Assembly (NCBI RefSeq): GCF_003591485.1
Contig: NZ_QZCF01000002.1
Location: 744,001-808,000 of the forward strand
Length of the DNA: 64,000 nt
Direction of reading: 5' to 3'
DNA from: Paenibacillus sp. 1011MAR3C5
Lineage (GTDB): Bacteria > Bacillota > Bacilli > Paenibacillales > Paenibacillaceae
Shown here: positions 44,092-52,963 of the stretch, piece after piece
Layout: the number at the start of each line of letters is the position of its first letter
How positions within the stretch are numbered: the stretch's first letter is position 1
The notes under the pieces: model-generated
Told to the model about the DNA's origin: nothing
The model's input: the letters and a program-made list of their open reading frames with translations, nothing else
Databases searched by the model: none
Program-made: the position numbers and the translations under genes

Positions 44092-44622
44092 ATGACACGA
44101 TCTCTGGAAAAGCAAATCTATGACACAGCCCATCTAAGCGACACGTTCACACTGCGGTCTGGGCAAATATCCAACGAGTATTTCGACAAATATCTGTTCG
44201 AGGCTAATCCTGGCGTTCTGCATGACATAGCGGTGCAATTAGTGTCCCTAATTCCAGACGGTACGGAAGTTCTCGCGGGTTTAGAGATGGGCGGCATTCC
44301 TGTAGTAACCGCACTTTCGCTTCAGTCGGGAGTGCCTGTGGCTTTTGTCCGCAAGAAAGCAAAGGAATACGGAACCTGCAAGTTGGCCGAGGGAGCAAGC
44401 ATATCGGGCAGGCGGGTATGCGTAGTTGAGGATGTCATTACGACCGGCGGACAAGTAATCATGAGCACGCAGGAGCTGCGCGAAGCCGGCGCAATTGTCG
44501 AGGATGTCATATGTGTCATCGAACGCAACCCTGAGGGCAGACGCAAGCTGGAGGAGATCGGTGTCCGTGTACACGCCTTGTTCAAGATGGAAGAATTGTT
44601 GAACGCACGCGGGGAGGGATAA
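44092..44622 (+). CDS. Orotate phosphoribosyltransferase-like type I PRTase
   Basis: This 176-aa protein has the PRPP-binding motif VCVVEDVITTGGQVI (about 105-119), the PPi loop AGLEMGGIPVVTAL and VPVAFVRKKAKEYGTCKLAE, which resembles the PyrE flexible loop. It is about 30 residues shorter than typical PyrE and is not within a pyrimidine operon. It may salvage a base or act as a second PyrE. TGGGGAGGTTCCT precedes ATG 44092. A DinB-like gene follows after 3 nt. Confidence 0.8.
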   Translation: MTRSLEKQIYDTAHLSDTFTLRSGQISNEYFDKYLFEANPGVLHDIAVQLVSLIPDGTEVLAGLEMGGIPVVTALSLQSGVPVAFVRKKAKEYGTCKLAEGASISGRRVCVVEDVITTGGQVIMSTQELREAGAIVEDVICVIERNPEGRRKLEEIGVRVHALFKMEELLNARGEG

Positions 44623-44625
44623 CGA

Positions 44626-45114
44626 TTGGAAATGATGCGTGACCTGCTTATTCAAAAATTCAACGAGATCGAACGGCGTATTCTGCTAGTAATTAACCAG
44701 TTGGATGATGAAGAGCTGAACTGGAGGCCCAATGAGTCCAGCAATAGCATCGGTAATCTAATTGTACATATTAGAGGGAACATTAACGAACGGATCCTGT
44801 CAGGCATACAAGGTCAAGCCATCCTGCGGGACCGTGAAGCTGAGTTTGAGCCGGTACAGTTGTCCAAGCCGGAACTGGTTCAGCTGACTACCGAGTCTTT
44901 CCTTATCGTGACAGACACAATCACTCAGTTGACAGAAGGGCAGTGGCAGCATACTCAGCTTGTAAGAGGGAAGGAGAGAACTCATCTCGACATGCTGTTT
45001 CAATGTGCCGCCCACTTCTCTGAGCATATGGGGCAAATCTTCTACATCGGCAAGCTGCTGAAAGGTGATTCGTATACGGTCACTTCTATTCCTCGCAAGA
45101 AGGCTGGCGCATGA
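44626..45114 (+). CDS. DUF1572 / DinB-like protein
   Basis: This 162-aa helical protein contains LIQKFNEIERRILLVINQLD, ELNWRPNESSNSIGNLIVHI, RGNINERIL and a late HFSEHMGQIFYIGKLLKGDS. The spaced His residues form the metal site of the DinB/YfiT four-helix bundle. Function is probably thiol- or stress-related but unproven. TTG 44626 follows GGGGAGGGATAACGA. The stop overlaps the next gene. Confidence 0.82.
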   Translation: MEMMRDLLIQKFNEIERRILLVINQLDDEELNWRPNESSNSIGNLIVHIRGNINERILSGIQGQAILRDREAEFEPVQLSKPELVQLTTESFLIVTDTITQLTEGQWQHTQLVRGKERTHLDMLFQCAAHFSEHMGQIFYIGKLLKGDSYTVTSIPRKKAGA

Positions 45115-45917
45115 GAGTCTCGGCGGTCGTATTGGATCTAGACGGCACATTGCTTCAATCGAACAAACAAATAAGCGCACGTAATGCTAAAGCCGTGAGA
45201 GATTGCCATTCTCTAGGAATCAAAGTCATCTATGCTACAGCAAGACCTCCACGAACGGTTAAGCAGCTCCTGCCAATTGAGCTCCAGCAGCTAGGCTCCT
45301 TTGTCTATTACAACGGAGCCTATATCGAGTGCGCCCATACGGGTCTTGAGCTTCATATCCCTATTCCAGCTGCCTTGACATCCGACTTGTTGAACGCTTG
45401 TGTCGGAGAGAATCCGGATATCGAGCTTAGTATTGAAGTGCTGGACGAGTGGATGAGTCTTAGACCTATTGACGCATCATCTCGTGTAGGCGTGAATCAA
45501 CCTCCGGCAGTCACCCCAATAGAGCAGATGCGCGAGCAAGCTGCGACAAAAGTGCTAATATCCGGGTCGTTCAATACCGAACGATTATTACAGAGATACT
45601 CCAATCAGCTTCATATTGTTGTTACGGATGGTGGAGGGCTTATTCAGATCTCATCGAATGAAGCTGCTAAGGAGCTTGGAGTAGCTGCTGTATGCAGGGC
45701 ATTTGAGATATCGCTGGAAGATGTCGTTGTCTTCGGTGATGATTATAACGATATGGGCTTATTCGAATGCTGCGGATGGCCAGTCGCGATGGGCAATGCG
45801 GTTCCCGAGCTTAAGCAATTGGCTAAAGAAATCACAAGGACGAATGATGAGGATGGAGTAGCTGTCGTATTGGAAAGATGGTTGAAAGCTGATTCCAATC
45901 CGGGGCTGGATCGTTGA
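45111..45917 (+). CDS. Cof-type HAD-IIB phosphatase
   Basis: This 268-aa protein has motif I VVLDLDGTLLQSNKQIS, motif II ATARPPRTV and a large C2 cap. Motif IV is VVVFGDDYNDMGLFECCG followed by AMGNAVPELK, the standard order of Cof/YwpJ-type sugar-phosphate or nucleotide phosphatases. ATG 45111 overlaps the DinB-like gene's stop as ATGA, so the two are coupled. Confidence 0.9.
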   Translation: MRVSAVVLDLDGTLLQSNKQISARNAKAVRDCHSLGIKVIYATARPPRTVKQLLPIELQQLGSFVYYNGAYIECAHTGLELHIPIPAALTSDLLNACVGENPDIELSIEVLDEWMSLRPIDASSRVGVNQPPAVTPIEQMREQAATKVLISGSFNTERLLQRYSNQLHIVVTDGGGLIQISSNEAAKELGVAAVCRAFEISLEDVVVFGDDYNDMGLFECCGWPVAMGNAVPELKQLAKEITRTNDEDGVAVVLERWLKADSNPGLDR

Positions 45918-45967
45918 AAAGTATCAAAAAAAGTCGAAGCGTCGATATATGACGTTATAAAGACGAA

Positions 45968-46059
45968 TGGTATAATGGAAATGAATAACAAAACTTTATA
46001 TTTATTCGTTATAAAAGATACCCAAACCCCACTCATGGTCAAGTCCGAGGGTGGGGTTT
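45968..46059 (+). promoter_or_regulatory. Extended -10 promoter and leader hairpin upstream of the PhzF-like gene
   Basis: TGGTATAAT (45968-45976) is a perfect extended -10. Downstream AAACCCCAC (46024-46032) pairs exactly with GTGGGGTTT (46051-46059) without a T-run. The rest of this roughly 240-nt gap contains AGGAGGGG near 46085 with no usable start codon after it. Confidence 0.45.
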
Positions 46060-46161
46060 ACTGGCAGAACTAACCATCTCTATAGGAGGGGTAATCAGGA
46101 TACATCTATTCTTCTTTTAACGGTGAAAAATGCTAATGACTAACTAGAGAGGATGCAAGCC

Positions 46162-47043
46162 ATGATTGTTTATCATTATGACGCGTTCACCCATGTGCAG
46201 AATCAAGGTAATCCGGCGGGTGTTGTCTTCGATGCTGATGACTTGGATGAATCGACGATGCTTCAGATTGCACGGCAAGTTGGATTTAACGAAACCGTAT
46301 TTGTCCAATCCTCTTCAGTGGCGACGGTACGGCTTCGTTATTTCACACCCGGTCATGAAATCAATCTTTGCGGACATGCCACGATGGCGGCAATATATGG
46401 CCTTCGAACCAGAGGTTATCTGAATCCAGTACCTGAAATCACGATAGAGACTAAAGCGGGTATATTGCCGGTTGCGCTTATGGTTGAATCCAGCGATCTG
46501 CTGACGATTCGGATGCAGCAAAGCGAACCCCAGTTTGTGCCTTTCGAAGGAGATAAGGAGCGGCTGATGCACGCTATCGGCCTGTCGTTGGAAGATTTGG
46601 ATTTACGGTATCCCATTGTATACGGAAGCACAGGCACCTGGACACTGCTTATTCCAATTCGAACATTAAGTGCCTTTGGCAACATGCGTCCCGAATCTTC
46701 TCAATTTCCTGTATTGCTGACCGAGATGCCTCGCGCCTCGATTCATCCATTCGGCTTAGAAACCGCTCATCCTGAATCGATGATGCATGCCAGACATTTC
46801 TCTTCGCCTTATTCCGGCACGATTGAAGATCCCGTTACAGGGACGGCGTCCGGTGTCATGGGGGCCTATTATATGACCTATATTCAGCCCGGATTGGAGC
46901 GTCTGTCGTTCCAGGTTGAACAAGGCCATGAATTGCTGCGCGATGGCAGAGTACAGGTGGACGTACGTCGCACCGGTCAGGGCATGAGCGTCCATGTCTC
47001 GGGCAATGCCGTCTTTGTTAAAGAATTATCGGTAGTCCTATAG
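46162..47043 (+). CDS. PhzF family isomerase
   Basis: This 293-aa protein contains YHYDAFTHVQNQGNPAGVVF, the catalytic Glu in QVGFNETVFV, LRYFTPGHEINLCGHATMAA and EDPVTGTASGVMGAY. All are standard elements of the diaminopimelate-epimerase-like PhzF fold. Lone PhzF homologues are common and their substrates mostly unknown; no phenazine genes are near. ATG 46162 fits the GAGAGG site better than the in-frame ATG 46153. Confidence 0.9.
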   Translation: MIVYHYDAFTHVQNQGNPAGVVFDADDLDESTMLQIARQVGFNETVFVQSSSVATVRLRYFTPGHEINLCGHATMAAIYGLRTRGYLNPVPEITIETKAGILPVALMVESSDLLTIRMQQSEPQFVPFEGDKERLMHAIGLSLEDLDLRYPIVYGSTGTWTLLIPIRTLSAFGNMRPESSQFPVLLTEMPRASIHPFGLETAHPESMMHARHFSSPYSGTIEDPVTGTASGVMGAYYMTYIQPGLERLSFQVEQGHELLRDGRVQVDVRRTGQGMSVHVSGNAVFVKELSVVL

Positions 47044-47092
47044 AATAGCAAGTTGGATTGGAAATATAGTTATGGGCAAAGGAGAGAATGAA

Positions 47093-47542
47093 ATGGAGCA
47101 AGCAAGCGTAAGACTCATACGGCATGATGAGCGGAATGCTCTTCTGGAACTATACAAACATTTGAATGAGCAAGATCCTGATCTGGCAGATAGCGAGGAG
47201 CTGCGGCTTCATTGGGAAGCAATGATGCAAGACGATTCACTGAATATCATTGTTGTCGAGCAAGATGGTGTGCTTGCGGCTTCATGCGTTGTACATATTC
47301 TAAAAAATTTGACGCGGGGTGCCAGACCCTACGCTTTGATCGAAAACGTCGTCACGCATAGCCGCTTCAGAAGAAGAGGGTTGGGCCGAATAGCCTTGAA
47401 CAAGGCCAAGGAGATAGCCGAGCAGTGCGGCTGCTACAAGATTATGCTTCTGACGAGCCGTGCGGACGATTCTGTTCATCGGTTTTATCAAACAGCCGGA
47501 TATCGCGGCGATGTGAAGACAGGTTATGTATTGAAGCTGTAA
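47093..47542 (+). CDS. GNAT N-acetyltransferase
   Basis: This 149-aa protein contains VRLIRHDERNALLELYKHLN, LIENVVTHSRFRRRGLGRIA (acetyl-CoA loop RRRGLG) and MLLTSRADDSVHRFYQTAGY. These are the four classical GNAT motifs. ATG 47093 follows AAAGGAGAGAATGAA; ATG 47072 lies before that site. The substrate is unknown. Confidence 0.87.
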   Translation: MEQASVRLIRHDERNALLELYKHLNEQDPDLADSEELRLHWEAMMQDDSLNIIVVEQDGVLAASCVVHILKNLTRGARPYALIENVVTHSRFRRRGLGRIALNKAKEIAEQCGCYKIMLLTSRADDSVHRFYQTAGYRGDVKTGYVLKL

Positions 47543-47592
47543 TTTCATTTGGGAGTCATGCAATACCACATATATAGAAGGGGGATCTATTC

Positions 47593-47979
47593 ATGGCAAG
47601 CCCGATTATGAACCGCGTCGACACCATATTTATACATGTACGCAATTTGAATGATTCGATTCAATGGTATTCGAAGCTACTCGGGGTAGAGGTTCCGCCG
47701 AAGGATTATATCGGCCCAATCTTTACCTTCCCCATGGGAGAGGGACGACCCGGGCTAACGCTTGACAACCACTGCTTCGATCAAGACTATCATTTTACGC
47801 CATCCACACATCCGCTGTTTAACCTCAGTGCGCATGATATCGACGCGGCTTTTCAGCATGTGAAGGGGATCGGAGCGAAGATTACCAGCTCCATACAGGT
47901 GTACCCGGACTTATCTGAATTTACGTTCATGGACCCGGACGGCAACCAGATTATGATCTGCAGCTGTATTACGGAGTGA
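47593..47979 (+). CDS. VOC family glyoxalase-like protein
   Basis: This 128-aa single-module protein contains RVDTIFIHVRNLNDSIQWYS, LLGVEVPPKDY, the central HDIDAAFQHVKGIGAKI and the terminal FTFMDPDGNQIMIC, which carries a conserved acidic metal ligand region. Function could be lyase, dioxygenase or antibiotic binding. AGAAGGGGGATCTATTC precedes ATG 47593. Confidence 0.85.
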   Translation: MASPIMNRVDTIFIHVRNLNDSIQWYSKLLGVEVPPKDYIGPIFTFPMGEGRPGLTLDNHCFDQDYHFTPSTHPLFNLSAHDIDAAFQHVKGIGAKITSSIQVYPDLSEFTFMDPDGNQIMICSCITE

Positions 47980-47999
47980 GCCAGACAGGAGGCAGGCAA

Positions 48000-48209
48000 A
48001 TGTACGAGTATTGCTTTGTGGAGACTCATTTGGGCGGTTTCTTCTCAGAGGCAACCCATCGCGAGACAATTATGGAGTACGCAGCTCAAGGGTGGCGACT
48101 GGTGCAAGTATTGCCAACTGACTACAATGGGCACGGCAAGCCTACCGGTTATGAGATTGTGTTTGAGAGACCGCGTCAGGACTTGAAGGACGGGCATCAG
48201 CAAATATAA
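48000..48209 (+). CDS. DUF4177 small protein
   Basis: This 69-aa protein contains YEYCFVETHLGGFF, HRETIMEYAAQGWRLVQVLP and GYEIVFERPR, the compact alpha/beta DUF4177 pattern. ATG 48000 follows AGGAGGCAGGCAA. The function is unknown. Confidence 0.8.
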   Translation: MYEYCFVETHLGGFFSEATHRETIMEYAAQGWRLVQVLPTDYNGHGKPTGYEIVFERPRQDLKDGHQQI

Positions 48210-48246
48210 AATTCTTGGTATTCCCATGCCTGAATATGATGGAAAG

Positions 48247-48260
48247 TGACGGCGCCGTCA
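48247..48260. promoter_or_regulatory. Perfect 14-bp palindrome
   Basis: TGACGGCGCCGTCA is exactly self-complementary and lies 34 nt before the start of the secreted beta-helix gene. It may be an operator; no regulator can be assigned. Confidence 0.4.
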
Positions 48261-48294
48261 TGCAAGCATTCCATTCTATGAGGAGGGAAAGCCA

Positions 48295-50082
48295 TTGAAA
48301 GTCCTGCATCGAATGACGATAGGGTTATTAGCGTTAGTCCTAGTCTTGAGCACCATTGCGATTCGAACACCAGAGGCGGCGCAAGCCGCAGCGATTATCC
48401 AGGTTGACACCGTCGCGGAGATACAGGTCGCCTTGCAGCAAGCTGTTCCAGGCGATATCATCCTGGTTGCGCCTGGCACGTATGAGTTGACAACGGCCAG
48501 CACCGTGGGAATCAGACCTGCTTATTATTATTCGGGAGCAAATGGAACCGCTGCCGAGCCGATTACGCTTCAAAGCGCCAATCCAGCCATTCCGGCTATT
48601 CTAAAAGGCGGCGCCATCTCCTCACCGGGTTACACGTTATACTTAACCGGTGATTATTGGAACGTCAACAATATTACGGTTACGCATGGCCAGAAGGGCA
48701 TAGTGCTCGATAACGCCAATCATGTGCATTTGAACGGAGTAACCGTACGGCATGTGGGACAGGAAGGCATTCACATCCGGGACGGCAGCTCGTATGCCAT
48801 TATTGAGAACAGTATTGTCGACGAGACCGGAGCAACTGGCAATGCTGCGGATAAAGGCTTCGCCGAAGGCATCTATATTGGCTCGGACCGCTCAGTATGG
48901 GACGTCAACGAAGGGTTGCCGGGCAGCAGCGTCGGTCCGGGACAAGGTTATGATCGCGCTGTGCTGCATACGATTGTGCGGAATAATGTGATTGGTCCTG
49001 CCGTAGCCGCTGAAATGCTTGATATTAAGGAAGGCACTTCCCATACGTTGATAGAAGACAACCTATTTCTAGGGGCGGGCATTGCCGGTGTAGGCTTTAA
49101 CTTTGCCGATAGCTATATCGATGTAAAGGGCGTAAATGTGACAATCCGCAACAATATCGGCTACCGCCAGAACAACACGGGCATTACAGCCGATATTGCA
49201 GAAGTGAATCGTACGAGCAGCAGTCCGTGGTGTCCCGCGAATGAGACATCGAACCAAAGCCTGGGTGACACAAGTGATGGAAATACGTATACGAGCAATC
49301 AGTTTTTTGCGGGCCATCCTCCGGTAGCCTGGGACCGGCAAGCGCCGTCTGTGCCCGGAGGCTTAACCGCAACAGCAGCGTCAAGCAGCGCAATATCGTT
49401 GACCTGGAGCGCATCTTCAGACAACGTAGGCGTAGCCGGTTATCGCATCTATCGCAATGGCGTGCAATTCGCCACAACGAATACGACGTCCTATACCGAT
49501 ACAGGGCTAAGCTCATCCACGTCCTATACGTATACGGTTCAGGCGTATGATGCGTTCAACAACGTATCCGCCAGCAGCGTGCCCTCCAGCGCGACAACAT
49601 TGTCTTCAGGAGGTGGCGGAGGGACATCTTCACTTAAGATTCAATATGAGGATGGAGACGGGGCAGCAGGCAATAATGCGATTAAGCCATTCCTGAAAAT
49701 TGTGAATACCGGTGCGACAGCCATTCCGCTAAGCGAGTTAACGGTTCGCTATTATTTCAAGCGGGAAGCTGCCGTAGCCCAAAATCTTACGATTGACTAC
49801 GCCGTCATCGGCAAGACCCATATAACAGGAAGCTTCTATACAATGGGCTCCCCGACGGCAACAGCCGATGCTTATCTTGAGCTAGGATTTCTTGCGGCTG
49901 CAGGCAGCGTGGCGGCTTTGGGCGATACTGGGGTTATTAAAGTGAGAATAAACAACAGCAACTGGTCTAACTTCAACGAAGCTAATGATTATTCCTACGC
50001 GCCATCCATGACCTCATTTGCTGACCATGACAAAATAACGCTTTACCACAATGGCAATCTAGTGTGGGGAACTCAGCCTTAG
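48295..50082 (+). CDS. Secreted beta-helix polysaccharide-lyase-like protein with FnIII and CBM3
   Basis: This 595-aa protein starts with a signal peptide (TIGLLALVLVLSTIAIRTPE, cleavage near AQAAA). A right-handed parallel beta-helix follows (about 40-345) with GDIILVAPGTYELTTAS, EPITLQSANPAIPAILKGG and HVHLNGVTVRHVGQEGIHIR, as in PL9/PL1-type lyases. A fibronectin type III module (about 350-440, PSVPGGLTATAASSSAISLT) and a Gly-rich linker precede a C-terminal CBM3 (LKIQYEDGDGAAGNNAIKPF). It probably cleaves plant cell-wall polysaccharide while bound to cellulose. TTG 48295 follows GAGGAGGGAAAGCCA. Confidence 0.87.
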   Translation: MKVLHRMTIGLLALVLVLSTIAIRTPEAAQAAAIIQVDTVAEIQVALQQAVPGDIILVAPGTYELTTASTVGIRPAYYYSGANGTAAEPITLQSANPAIPAILKGGAISSPGYTLYLTGDYWNVNNITVTHGQKGIVLDNANHVHLNGVTVRHVGQEGIHIRDGSSYAIIENSIVDETGATGNAADKGFAEGIYIGSDRSVWDVNEGLPGSSVGPGQGYDRAVLHTIVRNNVIGPAVAAEMLDIKEGTSHTLIEDNLFLGAGIAGVGFNFADSYIDVKGVNVTIRNNIGYRQNNTGITADIAEVNRTSSSPWCPANETSNQSLGDTSDGNTYTSNQFFAGHPPVAWDRQAPSVPGGLTATAASSSAISLTWSASSDNVGVAGYRIYRNGVQFATTNTTSYTDTGLSSSTSYTYTVQAYDAFNNVSASSVPSSATTLSSGGGGGTSSLKIQYEDGDGAAGNNAIKPFLKIVNTGATAIPLSELTVRYYFKREAAVAQNLTIDYAVIGKTHITGSFYTMGSPTATADAYLELGFLAAAGSVAALGDTGVIKVRINNSNWSNFNEANDYSYAPSMTSFADHDKITLYHNGNLVWGTQP

Positions 50083-50097
50083 CCAATAGAAACAAAT

Positions 50098-50150
50098 AGC
50101 CGAAGGTGTCCGCTATGCATTCGAATAGTGCTTGACACCTTTCGGCTTTA
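50098..50150 (+). terminator. Terminator after the secreted enzyme gene
   Basis: AGCCGAAGGTGTC (50098-50110) pairs with GACACCTTTCGGCT (50134-50147), with one bulge, followed by TTA. The short T-run lowers certainty. Confidence 0.65.
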
Positions 50151-50205
50151 TTCGCTACAATCATTTCCAATCATTGGGCTCTGTTGGAGGCAAAGGAGAT
50201 GTGAG

Positions 50206-51027
50206 ATGAAGCCAATCAAGCGATCAAAGGCAAGAATTATGGCGGGTACGATGTATTACCGGTTCAGAAGACACCTCGCTTGGCGATTCAGCGGCAAGAA
50301 GTTCTCAAGAACAGTCTCTACGACGTCCTTGCCTTATCGCATCAGTTCACATCAGACCCCGCTGCTTCGCCAACTAAGAGAAGTGGACATGTCCATGCAG
50401 TATAATAAAATTAAAAATTTGAAGATTGCGCTGCAAAGGTTGAACGGGATCATCTTGAACCCTGGAGAAACCTTTTCCTATTGGAGACTGATCGGCAAGC
50501 CTACCCGAAGAAAGGGATATGTAGAAGGGATGATTCTTCACTACGGCAGCTTCAAGAGCGGTGTCGGCGGGGGATTGTGCCAGTTATCGAACCTGCTCTA
50601 TTGGATGACGCTCCATACACCTCTAACGGTTGTAGAGCGTCATCGTCACAGCTACGATGTCTTCCCGGATGCTAACCGTACACAGCCCTTCGGCAGCGGC
50701 GCGACTTGTGCATACAATTATTTGGATCTGCAAATCTATAATGCTACGGATGTACCCTATCAGCTCTCGCTTCACCTGACCGATGAGTATCTGGCAGGCG
50801 AATGGAGATGCGCTGAGCCATCAATGTATCACTATGAGGTTTATGAACGCGAGCATCGTATGTCACTAGAGTATTGGGGCGGCTATACCAGACACAACCA
50901 AATCTATCGACGCGTGCTGAATAGGAGCCTTGAATGTATTGCAGACGAATTTGTGACAGAAAACAAAGCGTTAATGATGTATGAACCGCTGCTTGAAGCA
51001 AGCGGAAGGGGACAGAACAGCAGTTAA
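50206..51027 (+). CDS. VanW family protein
   Basis: This 273-aa protein contains the VanW core, NGIILNPGETFSYWRLIGKP, GYVEGMILHYGSFKSGVGGG and LCQLSNLLYWMTLHTPLTVV with ERHRHSYDVFPD. VanW is an accessory protein of VanB-type glycopeptide resistance, but stand-alone members are widespread and of unknown function. No van ligase or dehydrogenase is nearby. ATG 50206 follows AAAGGAGATGTGAG. Confidence 0.87.
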   Translation: MKPIKRSKARIMAGTMYYRFRRHLAWRFSGKKFSRTVSTTSLPYRISSHQTPLLRQLREVDMSMQYNKIKNLKIALQRLNGIILNPGETFSYWRLIGKPTRRKGYVEGMILHYGSFKSGVGGGLCQLSNLLYWMTLHTPLTVVERHRHSYDVFPDANRTQPFGSGATCAYNYLDLQIYNATDVPYQLSLHLTDEYLAGEWRCAEPSMYHYEVYEREHRMSLEYWGGYTRHNQIYRRVLNRSLECIADEFVTENKALMMYEPLLEASGRGQNSS

Positions 51028-51046
51028 TCACGATAGGGGTGGAGGA

Positions 51047-51721
51047 ATGAAGATTCAATTTATATCCGAAGCTGAATATGAGGTGTCGGAGCTTACGGTG
51101 GACAACTTGTTCAACTCAACGTATTGCGTGTTCGATCTGGAAGCTACCGGGCCTAGTCCAGTGAAGGATCATATTATTCAAATCGGTGCCGTTCGCATCT
51201 CTGCTGCAAGCAATGATACTCTTCTTCCTGATTCGTCTTACATGTCCTATGTGCGATCTCCCGTGTCGATTTCGCCCTTCATTGAACAATTGACGGGTGT
51301 GACCAACGACCATATTGCGGATGCACCAGGCTGGGATAAGGTTTATGATAACTTCCTTGCATTTGCCGAAGGCACGATTCTCGTCACACAAGCAGGTTAT
51401 GAATACGACTGGCCGCTTATCCAAGCGGAATGCAATCGCCGCCAGCTCCCTGTGCTGAACATGCCCATTCTGGATACTAAAGTACTCTATCAATATTTGT
51501 ACCCCGAAGAAGAAGGGGTTATCTCCACCAATTTATTGATAGAACGACTGGGGGTCGACGATTCGGGTTTGGCTAGACATGACGCACTTAGCGACAGCAT
51601 CCGAATTGCCAGAATTTTTCGTCGGCTGATGGACCAGTATCGCGAGCGCTCCATCCAGAGCCTGAATCTATGCCGTCCTATGACGGTCAAACGATTCCAG
51701 CTGCCAAAGCAGAAGCGGTAG
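51047..51721 (+). CDS. DEDDh 3'-5' exonuclease (DnaQ/PolC epsilon-like)
   Basis: This 224-aa protein has Exo I YCVFDLEATGPSP, Exo II near VTQAGYEYDWPLIQAE and Exo III ARHDALSDSIRIARIF (HxAxxD). Together these supply the four acidic residues and the His of the DEDDh family. IEQLTGVTNDHIADAP is the typical middle part. It degrades single-stranded DNA or RNA 3' ends. GGTGGAGGA precedes ATG 51047. The preceding stretch overlaps the VanW gene end only in another frame. Confidence 0.87.
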   Translation: MKIQFISEAEYEVSELTVDNLFNSTYCVFDLEATGPSPVKDHIIQIGAVRISAASNDTLLPDSSYMSYVRSPVSISPFIEQLTGVTNDHIADAPGWDKVYDNFLAFAEGTILVTQAGYEYDWPLIQAECNRRQLPVLNMPILDTKVLYQYLYPEEEGVISTNLLIERLGVDDSGLARHDALSDSIRIARIFRRLMDQYRERSIQSLNLCRPMTVKRFQLPKQKR

Positions 51722-51755
51722 ATTAATAGAAAAAGATGTGGAGAGTGAAGACAAT

Positions 51756-52244
51756 ATGAACTATACACTGCACAAAGCAACGCAAGAAGATACGTCTTTT
51801 CTATGGGATATGTTATTCGAGTCGCTTTATATACCGGAAGGACAAAAGCCGTTCAATCGTTCGATTCTGGAAGAGCCTTTTATGGCCAAATATGTAGAGG
51901 GATGGGGCAGAAGCGGCGATGTCGGAATTATTGCAAGGGATGAGAATGGAGCCGCAGTAGGCTCGATTACCGCACGTCTGTACACCGAGGCGAACAAAGG
52001 ATTCGGCTATGCCGGTGACAAGGTTCCGGAAATGGGGATGGCGATTGTGGAGAAGCACCGGGGGAAAGGGCTCGGCAAGCAGCTTATAGAAAGACTGATC
52101 GAACAGCTTCGGCTTGACGGCATCGATAGGCTGTCCTTAAGCGTTGATCCGTCGAATGAAACGGCAGTCCGGCTGTATACCCGTTACGGATTCAAGGAGA
52201 TCGGCGTGGTGGGCACTTCGATTACGATGGTGGCGCAGCTATGA
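51756..52244 (+). CDS. GNAT N-acetyltransferase
   Basis: This 162-aa protein contains YTLHKATQEDTSFLWDMLFE, VPEMGMAIVEKHRGKGLGKQ (acetyl-CoA loop RGKGLG) and LSLSVDPSNETAVRLYTRYG. ATG 51756 is the first ATG; GTG 51738 lies in the GTGGAGAGTGAAG ribosome-binding region. Its stop overlaps the next gene's ATG (ATGA). Confidence 0.87.
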   Translation: MNYTLHKATQEDTSFLWDMLFESLYIPEGQKPFNRSILEEPFMAKYVEGWGRSGDVGIIARDENGAAVGSITARLYTEANKGFGYAGDKVPEMGMAIVEKHRGKGLGKQLIERLIEQLRLDGIDRLSLSVDPSNETAVRLYTRYGFKEIGVVGTSITMVAQL

Positions 52245-52957
52245 GCAGGACCATCATGATCAGCGATATTCATGGGTGCTTGGAGCCATTTGAGAGACTG
52301 TTGGAGAAGGTGCGTTATGCCCCAGAGCAGGATCGGCTTATTTTGCTTGGCGACTACGTCGACAAGGGACCACAAAGCCGCGAGGTTGTCGAAGCGGTGA
52401 TGGGCCTTGTGAAGCGACATGGCGCCATTGCGCTGCGCGGCAACCATGATCAGCGGCTTGTCGATCTGATCCGGGGAAACGATCCAGTCGTACTTCACAA
52501 ATTCGCCGAGCATGGTGGCCCGCCTACCTTGCAAAGCTATACAGGTTTCTCGGAAGTAACGGAGCGCAGCAGGGAGGAAGTGCGCCGAATCATGGAGGAG
52601 CAATATGCGAGCCATCTGGACTTTTTGGCGGGCTTGCCGCTTTATTTGGAAGATGATCGCCATATCTATGTTCATGCCGGGCTGCGGCCGGGAATGTCCG
52701 ATTGGACCTTGCAATCCGAGCATGATTTCATGTATATCAAAGATGAATTTTACCTTCATCCTACCACCGTAGACAAAACAGTCATCTTCGGACATACCAT
52801 CACGACAAAGCTCCACGCAAAGGCCGATGTATGGTTTGCCGGGGATAAAATCGGCATAGATGGAGGCTGCTCGATCGGTCTGCAGCTTAATGCACTCTTA
52901 TTTGAAGATGGAGTCTATGAAACAGCTTGTGTTGAGAACAAGAAAGCAAAGGAGTGA
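52241..52957 (+). CDS. PPP-type metallophosphoesterase
   Basis: This 238-aa protein contains the ordered motifs MISDIHGCLEPF, LLGDYVDKGPQS, IALRGNHDQRLV and a late YVHAGLRPGM, with GHTIT. These are the metal ligands of the bacterial serine/threonine phosphatase/ApaH group. It could dephosphorylate proteins or cleave diadenosine tetraphosphate. ATG 52241 overlaps the GNAT stop, and another GNAT gene follows directly. Confidence 0.9.
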   Translation: MSRTIMISDIHGCLEPFERLLEKVRYAPEQDRLILLGDYVDKGPQSREVVEAVMGLVKRHGAIALRGNHDQRLVDLIRGNDPVVLHKFAEHGGPPTLQSYTGFSEVTERSREEVRRIMEEQYASHLDFLAGLPLYLEDDRHIYVHAGLRPGMSDWTLQSEHDFMYIKDEFYLHPTTVDKTVIFGHTITTKLHAKADVWFAGDKIGIDGGCSIGLQLNALLFEDGVYETACVENKKAKE

Positions 52958-52963
52958 ATGCAT

